In this document: positions 1 through 6,823 of the stretch, in pieces
Numbering within the stretch: the stretch's first letter is position 1
Layout of the letters: each line of letters opens with the position of its first letter
Source of the DNA: a virus
Direction: 5' to 3' (one strand)
DNA: 23,063 bases
IMG/VR virus record: IMGVR_UViG_3300045970_000678
Span: 1 to 23,063 of that record
Notes under the pieces: generated by a model
Database searches by the model: none
Told to the model about the DNA's origin: nothing
The model's input: the letters and a program-made list of their open reading frames with translations, nothing else
Made by a program: the position numbers and the translations under genes

Positions 1-292
1 GCGGCTGGGTAAACCAGGCTCTTCCACTGGAAGGGGTTCGATTGAGTTTGTCTGCCCAGCCGCTTTACGTTCAATTCATTCGTGGCGCGGCTGGGTAAAC
101 CAGGCTCTTCCACTGGAAGGGGTTCGATTGAGTTTGTCTGCCCAGCCGCTTTACGTTCAATTCATTCGTGGTGCGGCTGGGTAAACCAGGCTCTTCCACT
201 GGAAGGGGTTCGATTGAGTTTGTCTGCCCAGCCGCTTTACGTTCAATTCATTCGTGGCGCGGCTGGGTAAACCAGGCTCTTCCGCTGGCAAG
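1..292. repeat. 86-bp tandem repeat array, left end
   Basis: Units begin at 1, 87, 173 and 259 (period 86 bp). Three are complete and the fourth decays near 292. Each unit has 9-bp inverted arms, GCGGCTGGG and CCCAGCCGC (1-9 and 55-63 in unit 1), and an inner CTTCC-act-GGAAG hairpin. The units are almost identical; one T/C change is visible near 172. The same repeat occupies the right end of the window. Short reading frames here are by-products of the repeat. The role is unknown; a structured DNA or RNA element, a set of iterons, or a host repeat are all possible. Confidence 0.95.
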
Positions 293-323
293 CTGGATGG
301 CGGCTGCCGTTTCGGATGGCTGC

Positions 324-982
324 ACAGGTCACAAACCCTGCTCGTGTGCGCCCAAGTGTAGGTTGGCGCGTCTATCAAAAAGCACCTACACCCGAGGCTT
401 GATCTTGCTGTAGATTAAGTACCCCTACGCTGGATACAGGTCAGAATCTGTTACTTGGCGCGTCCCTCAAAAAGCACCTACACCCGAGGCTTGATCTTAC
501 TGCCGCGCGGTTCTCCGCAAGCATTGACGCTCAAACCGCGCGTCCTCCAAGCGAAATCCGCAATCTGTCGGTTGGCGCGTCTATCATGCAAAGCACCTAC
601 TCCCAAAGCTTGATCTTGCTGTAGATTAAGTACCCCTACGCTCGAAACAGGTCAAGCCCTGCTCGTGTGCGCCCAAGTGTAGGTTGGCGCGTCTATCAAA
701 AAGCACCTACGCCCGAGGCTTGATCTTGCTGTAGATTAAGTACCCCTACGCTGGATACAGGTCAGAATCTGTTACTTGGCGCGTCCCTCAAAAAGCACCT
801 ACACCCGAGGCTTGATCTTACTGCCGCTAGCCGTTCGCTCACTCACTCCGGCTTTTACCCACCGGCGAAATCCGCAATCTGTCGGTTGGCGCGTCTATCA
901 TGCAAAGCACCTACTCCCAAAGCTTGATCTTGCTGTAGATTAAGTACCCCTACGCTCGAAACAGGTCAAGCCCTGCTCGTGT
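324..982. repeat. Nested duplicated array of ~315-bp units with six 48-50-bp cores
   Basis: Two long units (324-646 and 647-960) and the start of a third (961-982) repeat with periods of about 323 and 314 bp. Each long unit holds three copies of a core beginning TTGGCGCGTC and ending GCTTGATCTT(G/A)CTG. The cores lie at 363-410, 455-502, 572-621, 684-731, 776-823 and 886-935. The three spacers between cores also recur in the same order, but one spacer differs between units: 503-571 carries a CGCGCGGTT/AACCGCGCG stem, while 824-885 holds a different sequence. No convincing gene is seen. An origin, partition site or RNA element is possible. Confidence 0.9.
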
Positions 983-1003
983 ACTGGATTGTTTCTCCAC
1001 GTA

Positions 1004-1055
1004 ATCTGAAATCTGAGTTCAGAAAATCTGAGTTCAGTAGATCAAGATCAAGTTC
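1004..1055. repeat. Short repeat, AATCTGAGTTCAG family
   Basis: Two close copies of AATCTGAGTTCAG are followed by a degenerate AGATCAAGATCAAG stretch. Close relatives occur at about 6829-6895, where they encode the C-terminus of the nuclease gene at 6824-7192. Here the sequence lies in non-coding DNA. Confidence 0.7.
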
Positions 1056-1070
1056 AAATGCTCCGGTTAT

Positions 1071-1116
1071 GGTTTGTTTTTGTTCTGGGGTAGTGCATCC
1101 AGCACAAAAACAAACC
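1071..1116. other. Strong 13-bp hairpin
   Basis: GGTTTGTTTTTGT (1071-1083) and ACAAAAACAAACC (1104-1116) form a perfect 13-bp stem. The loop contains a further CTGG/CCAG pairing. It could be a terminator or a structured DNA element. No gene reads directly into it from the left. Confidence 0.65.
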
Positions 1117-1192
1117 ACAACCGATCCTACACAGTACCCAGGTCAAGCAAAAAATCTATTTAGCTGCCTGCCATCTTGCTCGTTCCAGCCCA

Positions 1193-1247
1193 TAAAAAAA
1201 AAATTGATACGAATAAAAAATGGATCTTCGTATCAGTTTTTTTTTTA
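1193..1247. terminator. Bidirectional terminator-like hairpin
   Basis: A run of about ten A is followed by TTGATACGAA, a loop, TTCGTATCAG and a run of about ten T. This is the classic A-tract, stem, T-tract form of a terminator that works in both directions. It isolates the repeat region from the promoter at 1403. The stem contains GATACG/CGTATC, which resembles the operator half-sites at 1412-1428. Confidence 0.75.
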
Positions 1248-1402
1248 TTACTGTCTTGGCTTGCGATCTGGGGGCAGGGCGTGGGGTTCGCTCTTCGATC
1301 AGGTTTTGATTTTCGATTTTCTCCGCCAGCGCCTGCGCCTGTGCCTGTGCCTGTGCTCCTTGCGCCTGGGGCTCGGGTTTTGATTTTGGTCTCTCTTTAC
1401 CC

Positions 1403-1431
1403 TTGCTTTTCGTATCACGATGTGATACAAT
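1403..1431 (+). promoter_or_regulatory. Promoter with palindromic operator for the accessory operon
   Basis: TTGCTT (1403-1408), a 17-bp spacer and TACAAT (1426-1431) make a plausible sigma-70-type promoter. The perfect inverted repeat GTATCACGATGTGATAC (1412-1428) fills the spacer and overlaps the -10 box, as a repressor operator would. The expected start of transcription falls at the ATG at 1438, implying a leaderless message. The same GTGATA-N10-ATG arrangement precedes the regulator gene at 22856. Confidence 0.6.
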
Positions 1432-1437
1432 CAGTCT

Positions 1438-1686
1438 ATGATACGAGACACCGAGACACCCCTCCCCCGCTTTGTTCCTTGCCCGCCCGAGGCCGCCCGT
1501 GCCGCGATCCTTGCCGCCCGTGCCGCTCAGCCCACCGCCCACCCCGCCACCGTTCGCCTGACTGCCACCGCTGCCCTGACTGCGGCCGGCTTTACTTCGG
1601 CTTGGTCAGCCTGTTACCTTCTGCTACCCGTTGATTTGCCCGCCGTGGTTGTCGCCCGCTGCCCCGCCCAGCCTTCTTTTTTTTAG
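1438..1686 (+). CDS. Hypothetical Ala/Pro-rich protein, possibly leaderless
   Basis: An 82-residue frame beginning exactly where the promoter at 1403-1431 should start transcription, with no Shine-Dalgarno sequence. The product is rich in Ala and Pro, and residues about 45-72 are fairly hydrophobic, so a membrane segment is possible. The frame ends 14 bp before the next gene (1701), which has its own GAGGA site. The family is not recognised. The region could instead be an untranslated leader; the promoter geometry and the uninterrupted frame up to the next gene are the main arguments for coding. No family similarity supports it. Confidence 0.4.
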   Translation: MIRDTETPLPRFVPCPPEAARAAILAARAAQPTAHPATVRLTATAALTAAGFTSAWSACYLLLPVDLPAVVVARCPAQPSFF

Positions 1687-1700
1687 ATCCCGAGGAACCC

Positions 1701-1880
1701 ATGCCTACCCTTTCGCCCGATGAAAAAATTGAAATAAAGCTGCTGATAGAGCAGCTTGACGATCCCTATCTTGACCCGACAAAGAGGCGATGGATGGTGG
1801 CACGTGTCGCCAGACTTGAGCGTTATCTCGCCCCGCCTGCACAGCCGTCAACCCGCCCGCCCGCGTCCCGGCCCGCTTGA
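1701..1880 (+). CDS. Small hypothetical protein (59 aa)
   Basis: This gene is short but well supported. GAGGA sits 4 nt before the ATG at 1701, and the frame runs 59 codons to TGA at 1878-1880. The first 45 residues are charged and helical (starting MPTLSPDEKIEIKLL, later RRWMVARVARLERYL), and the tail is rich in Pro and Arg. The stop codon lies inside the 17-bp element CCGGCCCGCTTGACCGG (1868-1884), which recurs at 3578-3594. It is the first gene with a clear ribosome site in the plus-strand accessory operon. The function is unknown; the compact helical form would suit a small DNA- or protein-binding factor. Confidence 0.6.
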   Translation: MPTLSPDEKIEIKLLIEQLDDPYLDPTKRRWMVARVARLERYLAPPAQPSTRPPASRPA

Positions 1881-1905
1881 CCGGCTCAAAATGGAGTCTC
1901 TGAAA

Positions 1906-2157
1906 ATGATGTACACAACTTACCCCCTCGCACGCCTACCCAAAAACGCACAAATAGCCGCAGTTTTTGGCACGTACCAAAATCAGCGCGTGGAAGTGCT
2001 CTACAGTTATGAGGCTTTTGACATCCAGCCCCCCGTACCGGGCGCCGGTACCAAGATGCTATGCGTGCACATCCTCGGCACGCTCGGCTCAATCAGTGTT
2101 ACGCGCGCCGAAGTCAAAAGCATAAGCGTAATGACCCGCCGCCAGGGTAGTGACTAA
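1906..2157 (+). CDS. Small hypothetical protein (83 aa)
   Basis: The start is set by GGAGTCTCT (1893-1901), 4 nt before the ATG at 1906. The same extended ribosome site precedes the genes at 3616, 3863 and 21300. The product begins MMYTTYPLARLPKNAQ and shows alternating hydrophobic strands (QRVEVLYSYEAFDI, KMLCVHILGTLGSISV), so a small beta-rich fold is likely. Its TAA overlaps the ATG of the next gene (TAATG), so the two are translationally coupled. The family is not recognised. The frame stays open upstream to 1756, but that stretch overlaps the gene at 1701-1880. Confidence 0.65.
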   Translation: MMYTTYPLARLPKNAQIAAVFGTYQNQRVEVLYSYEAFDIQPPVPGAGTKMLCVHILGTLGSISVTRAEVKSISVMTRRQGSD

Positions 2158-2381
2158 TGCTTAAGCGTATCGAGTTTACAAAAATATACAGCGCGGAATA
2201 TTATCAAGAAGCCTGGCAGGTGACCAAAACCCTGCAAGACGACAGTCGAATTATCACCGTCAAAGATCCCTACGACGATTTCAGCGTGACCGATGCCCTG
2301 GGTTGGCTTGCAAGCCACGGCTACCGGTTTTATCACACCAGGTGGGGCTGGGCAGCCTACCCCGCCCCCGTCACCCAATAG
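2157..2381 (+). CDS. Small hypothetical protein, coupled to upstream gene
   Basis: The ATG overlaps the upstream stop codon (TAATG at 2155-2159), a typical reinitiation arrangement. The 74-residue product is mixed alpha/beta (IEFTKIYSAEYYQEAWQV, then FSVTDALGWLASHGYRFYH) and ends in an aromatic, Pro-rich tail. It has no transmembrane segment and no cysteine motif. The family is not recognised. Its place in a run of coupled small genes suggests a host-takeover or accessory role, by inference only. Confidence 0.65.
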   Translation: MLKRIEFTKIYSAEYYQEAWQVTKTLQDDSRIITVKDPYDDFSVTDALGWLASHGYRFYHTRWGWAAYPAPVTQ

Positions 2382-2393
2382 AGGACAAAGAAA

Positions 2394-2657
2394 ATGTATC
2401 ACGTTGACCACATGCCCCAACAAGACGTATTAAACCGACTGCTTGAAATTTTCCCCGGCAGATTTACGGCAGAAATCACAAAGGATAATTTTTTAATCCT
2501 AAATTGCAACACCGAAAAAGACGCCGATTATATTGACATAGAGCTTGAAGATGGAGCATTCGACGCCGAAAGTATCCTGTGCGATATAGCCCAAACTAGC
2601 GACTATGCACGAATCGGCAATATTTTTACTATCCCGCCCGTTGAGGTGCTCGGATGA
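2394..2657 (+). CDS. Small acidic hypothetical protein (87 aa)
   Basis: A GAGG site lies 9 nt before the ATG. The product is acidic: DADYIDIELEDGAFDAES sits in its second half, after an N-terminal helix (QDVLNRLLEIFPG) and a strand (NFLILNCNTE). Its stop overlaps the next start as ATGA (2654-2657), so the genes are coupled. Small acidic phage proteins of this kind often bind host proteins or mimic DNA, but nothing here identifies a target. The family is not recognised. Confidence 0.65.
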   Translation: MYHVDHMPQQDVLNRLLEIFPGRFTAEITKDNFLILNCNTEKDADYIDIELEDGAFDAESILCDIAQTSDYARIGNIFTIPPVEVLG

Positions 2658-2869
2658 GGACGCTAAAGACCCGCGAACTGGTACGACCTCGCACAGCGCA
2701 CAGCCGCGAATCGCGCGCGGCTGCCTTAACCCTTTCCGGCCGGTGGTTTGAGAATTGCGGCTTTACAGCCGAGTCCCAATGTTGGATTGACGACAGCGAA
2801 ACCGGCAAAATCACCATTTACACCACCAACCCAAACCAGGAAGAAAACCTAACAGAGGACACACTATGA
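2654..2869 (+). CDS. SymE-like small protein
   Basis: Residues about 25-55 read LTLSGRWFENCGFTAES, then a strand ending GKITI. This follows the SymE-family pattern LxLSGxWLexaGF...G.l.I. SymE proteins have an AbrB-like swapped-hairpin fold and are known as SOS-induced toxins or nucleic-acid-binding proteins in type I toxin-antitoxin systems. The N-terminus is basic (RTLKTRELVRPR). The gene is coupled at both ends through ATGA overlaps (2654 and 2866). No dedicated antisense RNA can be shown. Here it may act as a phage regulator or host-inhibiting protein. The assignment rests on motif recognition alone. Confidence 0.5.
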   Translation: MRTLKTRELVRPRTAHSRESRAAALTLSGRWFENCGFTAESQCWIDDSETGKITIYTTNPNQEENLTEDTL

Positions 2870-3330
2870 CAACCCCAACCCCCACCACCCAGCCCGCAAC
2901 ACCCGCGCCCGCCCCAGACAAAGTCACAGCCGCCGAATTGCGCGAGCTGTTCGCCGAGATCCGCGAAGAAATCGCGGACCTCGGCGAACAGGTTACCAAC
3001 CTGCAAACAGATTTGGCCACCATCCGCGATGGTCTGACCCTTGCCGCCACCCAGCCGGCAGCCACCGCCAGCGAAACCCCAGGTCAAAACATCGCTTTTG
3101 TCTGCGATGCGATCAGCCTGGATTACGTGGACGGCAAGCCACTTTTCAAGGCTCGAGGCGGTAAATTCGCAAAGTTTGGTGTGCGCGTTTGGCCCGAAAT
3201 GCTCGCAGTGCTAAAGATAGACCCCAAAGATTTGCAGCCTGGGTTAAACACCTTGCCCGCCCCGATCGAATTATTAGCATCGCTGACCGAGGCCGGCCAA
3301 CCCCGCAAGGTTATTGCGATCAAAAAATAG
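2866..3330 (+). CDS. Hypothetical protein with Pro/Thr-rich N-terminus, coiled coil and beta domain
   Basis: The start overlaps the preceding stop (ATGA at 2866-2869). The 154-residue product has three parts. Residues 1-18 are a Thr/Pro/Ala linker, about 22-58 a coiled coil (ELRELFAEIREEIADLGEQ), and about 75-154 a compact domain containing DGKPLFKARGGKFAKFGV and ending in a basic KVIAIKK tail. The C-terminal part could be an OB-like nucleic-acid-binding domain, with the coiled coil giving oligomers, but this is inference from pattern only. It is the longest product of the plus-strand operon. Confidence 0.7.
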   Translation: MTTPTPTTQPATPAPAPDKVTAAELRELFAEIREEIADLGEQVTNLQTDLATIRDGLTLAATQPAATASETPGQNIAFVCDAISLDYVDGKPLFKARGGKFAKFGVRVWPEMLAVLKIDPKDLQPGLNTLPAPIELLASLTEAGQPRKVIAIKK

Positions 3331-3378
3331 TTCACCAGCTGCCAGCCTTGCACCCTGGCAGCCGAAAGGAAAAATAAA

Positions 3379-3564
3379 ATGAGTGATCCCGAGTGGTACC
3401 TTAATCCCCCAGACGATCCAATATTCTCAGAGTGCGACAGATGCCACGGTCTTTTCACCACCCAAGATTATTTAACCAAAATAAAAAATCTTTGGTTGTG
3501 CGAGGACTGCGAAATCAAAGCCAAAGCCAATATGTTGCAGCTTGACGACCCGCAAGCAGTATAA
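3379..3564 (+). CDS. Small zinc-ribbon protein (61 aa)
   Basis: AAAGGAAAAA lies before the ATG at 3379. The 61-residue product has two CxxC knuckles, CDRC and CEDC, about 20 residues apart, which suits one four-cysteine zinc ribbon. The rest is acidic at the N-terminus (SDPEWYLNPPDD) and helical at the C-terminus (EIKAKANMLQL). Such phage zinc ribbons often bind nucleic acid or RNA polymerase. The exact role is unknown. Confidence 0.65.
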   Translation: MSDPEWYLNPPDDPIFSECDRCHGLFTTQDYLTKIKNLWLCEDCEIKAKANMLQLDDPQAV

Positions 3565-3615
3565 TTATTTATGCGTGCCGGCCCGCTTGACCGGATAAAA
3601 AAAGGAGTCTCTAAA

Positions 3616-3822
3616 ATGAAAGAATTTAAGTACCTGGTTACATATCGCATACCATCATCGACTGAGCCCCTAGCGTTGCAAAACGCTATGAGGTACATAG
3701 TCGAAACCGAGTTCATTTCAGGAACCAACGACGTAGAATCATACCTAGTAACCGCATCAAAAGATATATCCTACGTTCTCGACCACGACAGCCCACTTGT
3801 CGTGGTGTGGAGCGAAAAGTAA
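3616..3822 (+). CDS. Small hypothetical protein (68 aa)
   Basis: GGAGTCTCT (3604-3612) precedes the ATG at 3616. The product begins MKEFKYLVTYRIPSS and has mixed alpha/beta character (LQNAMRYIVETEF, SYLVTASKD). An in-frame ATG at 3571 would add the peptide MRAGPLDRIKKGVSK, partly encoded by the duplicated CCGGCCCGCTTGACCGG element, but it has no ribosome site. The family is not recognised. Confidence 0.6.
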   Translation: MKEFKYLVTYRIPSSTEPLALQNAMRYIVETEFISGTNDVESYLVTASKDISYVLDHDSPLVVVWSEK

Positions 3823-3862
3823 TCCCACCCCCGCCTGCACCAGCAAAAAGGAGTCTCTAAAA

Positions 3863-4063
3863 ATGGATCTTTACGAAGACAACCGACCGAACGACTGGAC
3901 GTATGAATACATACTCAAGGTTTATAAAGTAATTGACGGTTCCGACAACTGGCCACTGGTTGAGACAATTGTCGCCTGCGACCCGGATGATTGCATAACC
4001 GAGGCAGAAAAAAAATACGGGCAGGATGATGAATACCACTGGACAATGCCCACAATAGCCTAA
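3863..4063 (+). CDS. Small acidic hypothetical protein (66 aa)
   Basis: The third plus-strand gene with the GGAGTCTCT ribosome site (3850-3858), 4 nt before the ATG. The product is acidic (DNRPNDWTYEY, CDPDDCITEAEKKYGQDDEYHW) with one strand, ILKVYKVID. It is the last gene before the terminator at 4082-4117, so it closes the accessory operon. The family is not recognised. The shared leader with 1906 and 3616 suggests these genes are expressed alike. Confidence 0.6.
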   Translation: MDLYEDNRPNDWTYEYILKVYKVIDGSDNWPLVETIVACDPDDCITEAEKKYGQDDEYHWTMPTIA

Positions 4064-4081
4064 CCCCGCCCACCTACCAGC

Positions 4082-4117
4082 AAAATACCAGACCCTTACA
4101 CCGGTCTGGTATTTTTT
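4082..4117. terminator. Bidirectional intrinsic terminator between convergent operons
   Basis: AAAATACCAGACC (4082-4094) pairs with GGTCTGGTATTTT (4103-4115), a 13-bp perfect stem whose outer pairs are A:T, and a T-run follows. It lies between the plus-strand operon ending at 4063 and the minus-strand late operon ending at 4198, so it should stop both. Confidence 0.9.
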
Positions 4118-4197
4118 ACGTCTCACAATGTGGACAAAAGCAGTCCAATTTGCTAAAAAAATCGCTTAAGTGCTCGCTGCTTGCGCTTTCAAACCGG

Positions 4198-6561
4198 TTA
4201 CCCTCCCACCGTCTTGACCGCCACCGCACACGCCGCGTAACCATTGGCCGGCAGCGTCCAGCGCATATCTACCTGACCAGGGGCAGGGGCGGTACTTCCC
4301 GCGCCCTTCCAATTCGCGTCGCTGCTTGCACTCCACCGCTGAGTCTGCCCACTGCCGGCAGCCGCGTTCGCCCCGATGTTCAGGTAAGCAACACCATCGA
4401 TCAGAAGGTCACCAGTGCTGCCAGTCAGAGTCACCACAGCCGGCCCAGCAGCCGCGTAAGCATTGACCAGCGTGCCCAACGGGGTAGTTTGATGCACGTT
4501 CACAAAGTCCACCGCCCCAGCTTCAAAGTAATCATTGCCGCCCAGCGTAACCACGATGTTGGCACTGCCAGCAGCAGGCGCCAGCAGATACCACATGCTG
4601 ATGCGTGGGTACGTAACGCCGATCCCTTGCTGACAGCCGCCTTTGTTCGTCAATGCAACGCCGCCATAAGTCACGCCAGAGCAGCTCGTCCCAGATCCAG
4701 CCCTTTGGCAGACCGTCACCACCAGCAATCTATTATCTCCGGCCGGCACAGTGTGCGCCCAGGTCGCGGTATTCACGTTCGCGCCTGTTGAGGAGCTCGC
4801 GGATCCGCTCACCAGCACGTTCTTTATGGGGGTTTTCTCGAAGGTCAGTTCTACCAGCGCGTCTTGCCCATCGGCACTGATCCATTCTACCTTCTGGCCA
4901 ACGATCAACCACCGCCCATAGATCCCGAAGTTCAGCAGTGCGCTTGCGCCGCCGGCCGCGCCAAAGTCTACGTGTGATCCCAGGTCGTACAGCAGCAGGT
5001 TGGCATACAGCAGGTCTCCGCTCCACTGGTAGGTTATCGTCACAACACTGGCCTGCTCTCTGGTTGCAAGTGCATCGATGTAGCTTTGGCCAACGTTCCG
5101 CGCCATGGTTGAGTCTTGTATCCAGCGTGAGTCTATGACGATTTTCCGTTCTCCATTGAGAACAACACTCGCCGCGTCGCTGATCGCCGCCATACTAAAC
5201 TCTGATCCCGTTTCGATCAGTCCTATAACCTGCACTTCCAGGTCGAAGAAATAAGCCGTCAAGGTCGGGCTGTAGTTTCGCAGCCGCACAGTGCAAAACT
5301 TCTGGTTGTTGCCCAGCTGTACATAGGTTAAGCCGTAACTGTTCTCGCCGATCTGCTGCACAAGCCGGCTGTATTCTCCGGCGCCGGTTCCCGTGCTCGT
5401 GCCCATATCCGTACCGGTCTTATCGGCAGCAGAGTTTACCAGGTGTCTTTTTACTTCCGTGATCGCGTTCGTGTTCACTCTCACCCAATTGCCCTGCATG
5501 GGTTTGCCCAGGCTGACAGGGTATTCGATGTTGATGTCCACGATAGACAGCGGAGGCACTGCCACGGGCCCGCCGTTGCTCCACGCCGTGACATACATCG
5601 CCGTCGTGGCAGGTGATGTAAACGGGTAGACGCTGTGAGGCCTCACCCTTACCAGTGCGTAGTTCCGCAGGCTTTCAAATGGGCTCGTTCTTGCCAGGCC
5701 AGCCGCTTCCTGTGCTCGCGTAGGCGCTGCCAGTGCAAAAGCATACCCGTTCGGGTCCAGTCTATCCATGGCAAACAGACGACCAGTCCGCAAGAAGAAC
5801 AGTCGCGCGCAGAACCCATCCGCCACATCCTTGAGAGTCTCCCATGCGCTGGATCCGTCCAGGTAAAAGTATGCCGGCTGTTCCAGGTTGTAGACCGCAG
5901 AGCCAAACCAGGACCCTAACAGCCAGCCGGCTTTACCCAAGATGATAGTGATAATCTCTTTCAGTGTTAACCCGCCAGGTCTGCCAGACCAGTAATTGAT
6001 GGGGAAGGGGGTGCTGCCAACCACAAAGTAGCTGTCAGCCGCGCCAAGCGAGAAACTCTGGCAGTTCGCGTACAGGCTGGCAGCCGCGCCAACTTCCAAC
6101 AGCATCGAGAGTCCCACGCCGCGCAGGGTGGAGATACCCGTCTTGGCGTCATGTTCCGCTGATAACAGTGTTCCGTAAAACACCGCTTCACCGGCTGCCT
6201 TACTGGTCGTGGAGACGATCATCACGCGCAGCAGCACAGCCGGCGCGCCCATGCTGGCATACACCGGGGAGCTGCTGTTAAAGCTGTCATACCTTGCGGC
6301 AGTGTCCACAATCTGGATCTCGAAGGCCTCAGCGCCTGGCTGCATTTGCCCGCTGCCATCCGCTTGCAGTCTGCGCTTTCTCCCGCGTTCTATCCGAAGC
6401 CTGGTGATGGTCTGAAGCTCCATGTCACCGCCAAACACCTGGTCACGATCCCAATCCACCTGCACAGCAAACATCACCTTACCAGCGACTCCCGCGTAAG
6501 GATGCTCCACCGCCGACCCGTACAAATTCAGCCCATATTTCGCACTTCCGTATTTAGCCAT
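4198..6561 (-). CDS. Phage tail hub / baseplate-like protein
   Basis: The start at 6561 (MAKYGSAKYGLNLYG) is chosen for GGAGAG 7 nt upstream; the open frame extends to 6642 without a ribosome site. The product is 787 residues. Residues about 45-130 (IERGRKRRLQADGSGQMQPG, later VDTAARYDSFNSSSPVYASM) match the beta-rich pattern found near the start of many phage minor tail and baseplate proteins, where a G-R segment is followed by D-xRY-D-N-SSP. The middle part is long and beta-rich. The last ~190 residues, after a Ser/Thr-rich linker (SGSASSSTGANVNTATWAH), look like a jelly-roll or Ig-like surface or receptor-binding domain. It is the last gene of the late operon. Confidence 0.65.
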   Translation of the reverse strand: MAKYGSAKYGLNLYGSAVEHPYAGVAGKVMFAVQVDWDRDQVFGGDMELQTITRLRIERGRKRRLQADGSGQMQPGAEAFEIQIVDTAARYDSFNSSSPVYASMGAPAVLLRVMIVSTTSKAAGEAVFYGTLLSAEHDAKTGISTLRGVGLSMLLEVGAAASLYANCQSFSLGAADSYFVVGSTPFPINYWSGRPGGLTLKEIITIILGKAGWLLGSWFGSAVYNLEQPAYFYLDGSSAWETLKDVADGFCARLFFLRTGRLFAMDRLDPNGYAFALAAPTRAQEAAGLARTSPFESLRNYALVRVRPHSVYPFTSPATTAMYVTAWSNGGPVAVPPLSIVDINIEYPVSLGKPMQGNWVRVNTNAITEVKRHLVNSAADKTGTDMGTSTGTGAGEYSRLVQQIGENSYGLTYVQLGNNQKFCTVRLRNYSPTLTAYFFDLEVQVIGLIETGSEFSMAAISDAASVVLNGERKIVIDSRWIQDSTMARNVGQSYIDALATREQASVVTITYQWSGDLLYANLLLYDLGSHVDFGAAGGASALLNFGIYGRWLIVGQKVEWISADGQDALVELTFEKTPIKNVLVSGSASSSTGANVNTATWAHTVPAGDNRLLVVTVCQRAGSGTSCSGVTYGGVALTNKGGCQQGIGVTYPRISMWYLLAPAAGSANIVVTLGGNDYFEAGAVDFVNVHQTTPLGTLVNAYAAAGPAVVTLTGSTGDLLIDGVAYLNIGANAAAGSGQTQRWSASSDANWKGAGSTAPAPGQVDMRWTLPANGYAACAVAVKTVGG

Positions 6562-6823
6562 AATGCACTCTCCAAGTTCAAGAACAGATCGGCTGGGCGT
6601 GTACACTCCCCAGCCAGAGGCAGAACGCTCGGTCATGCGCAAGTGCGCGCATCACCTCGCATAGGCCAGGTCAAGACCCTGGGGGTGGCCTCCCCCAGAC
6701 CCGCCCGCTGGGGCAGTGCCCCCGTCCCCGTGCCCTGCGGGGCTGTGCGACGCGCAGGGAGTCTTCGTGGTTTCAGGTTTTCCGTAGCGCGTCGCACAAA
6801 CCAAATCTTTTTTTCAGTACAGG
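6562..6823. other. Structured intergenic region between nuclease and tail hub genes
   Basis: No gene is seen. The region holds CTGGGGG-N6-CCCCCAG (6679-6698) and a 12-bp inverted repeat, TGTGCGACGCGC (6744-6755) with GCGCGTCGCACA (6787-6798). On the minus strand these would form stable mRNA hairpins between the nuclease and the tail gene. They may act as a partial terminator or a processing site. Confidence 0.6.

Noticed and set aside
1-86. tRNA gene in the 86-bp repeat (GCGGCTG/CAGCCGC arms and GGTTCGATT)
   Set aside because: No T-arm next to the acceptor, no anticodon arm, and the span is too short. It is a simple nested hairpin.
363-935. CRISPR array in the 324-982 repeat region
   Set aside because: Cores differ from each other, spacers recur in the same order, spacing is irregular (92-117 bp), and no cas gene is present.
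1156-1542. Minus-strand gene rich in Gly/Gln/Ala
   Set aside because: It crosses the terminator hairpin, has a low-complexity product, no ribosome site, and opposes the promoter at 1403.
4150-4791. Plus-strand gene of 213 codons
   Set aside because: It lies wholly over the tail hub gene in another frame, with an Arg/Ser/His-rich product and no ribosome site.
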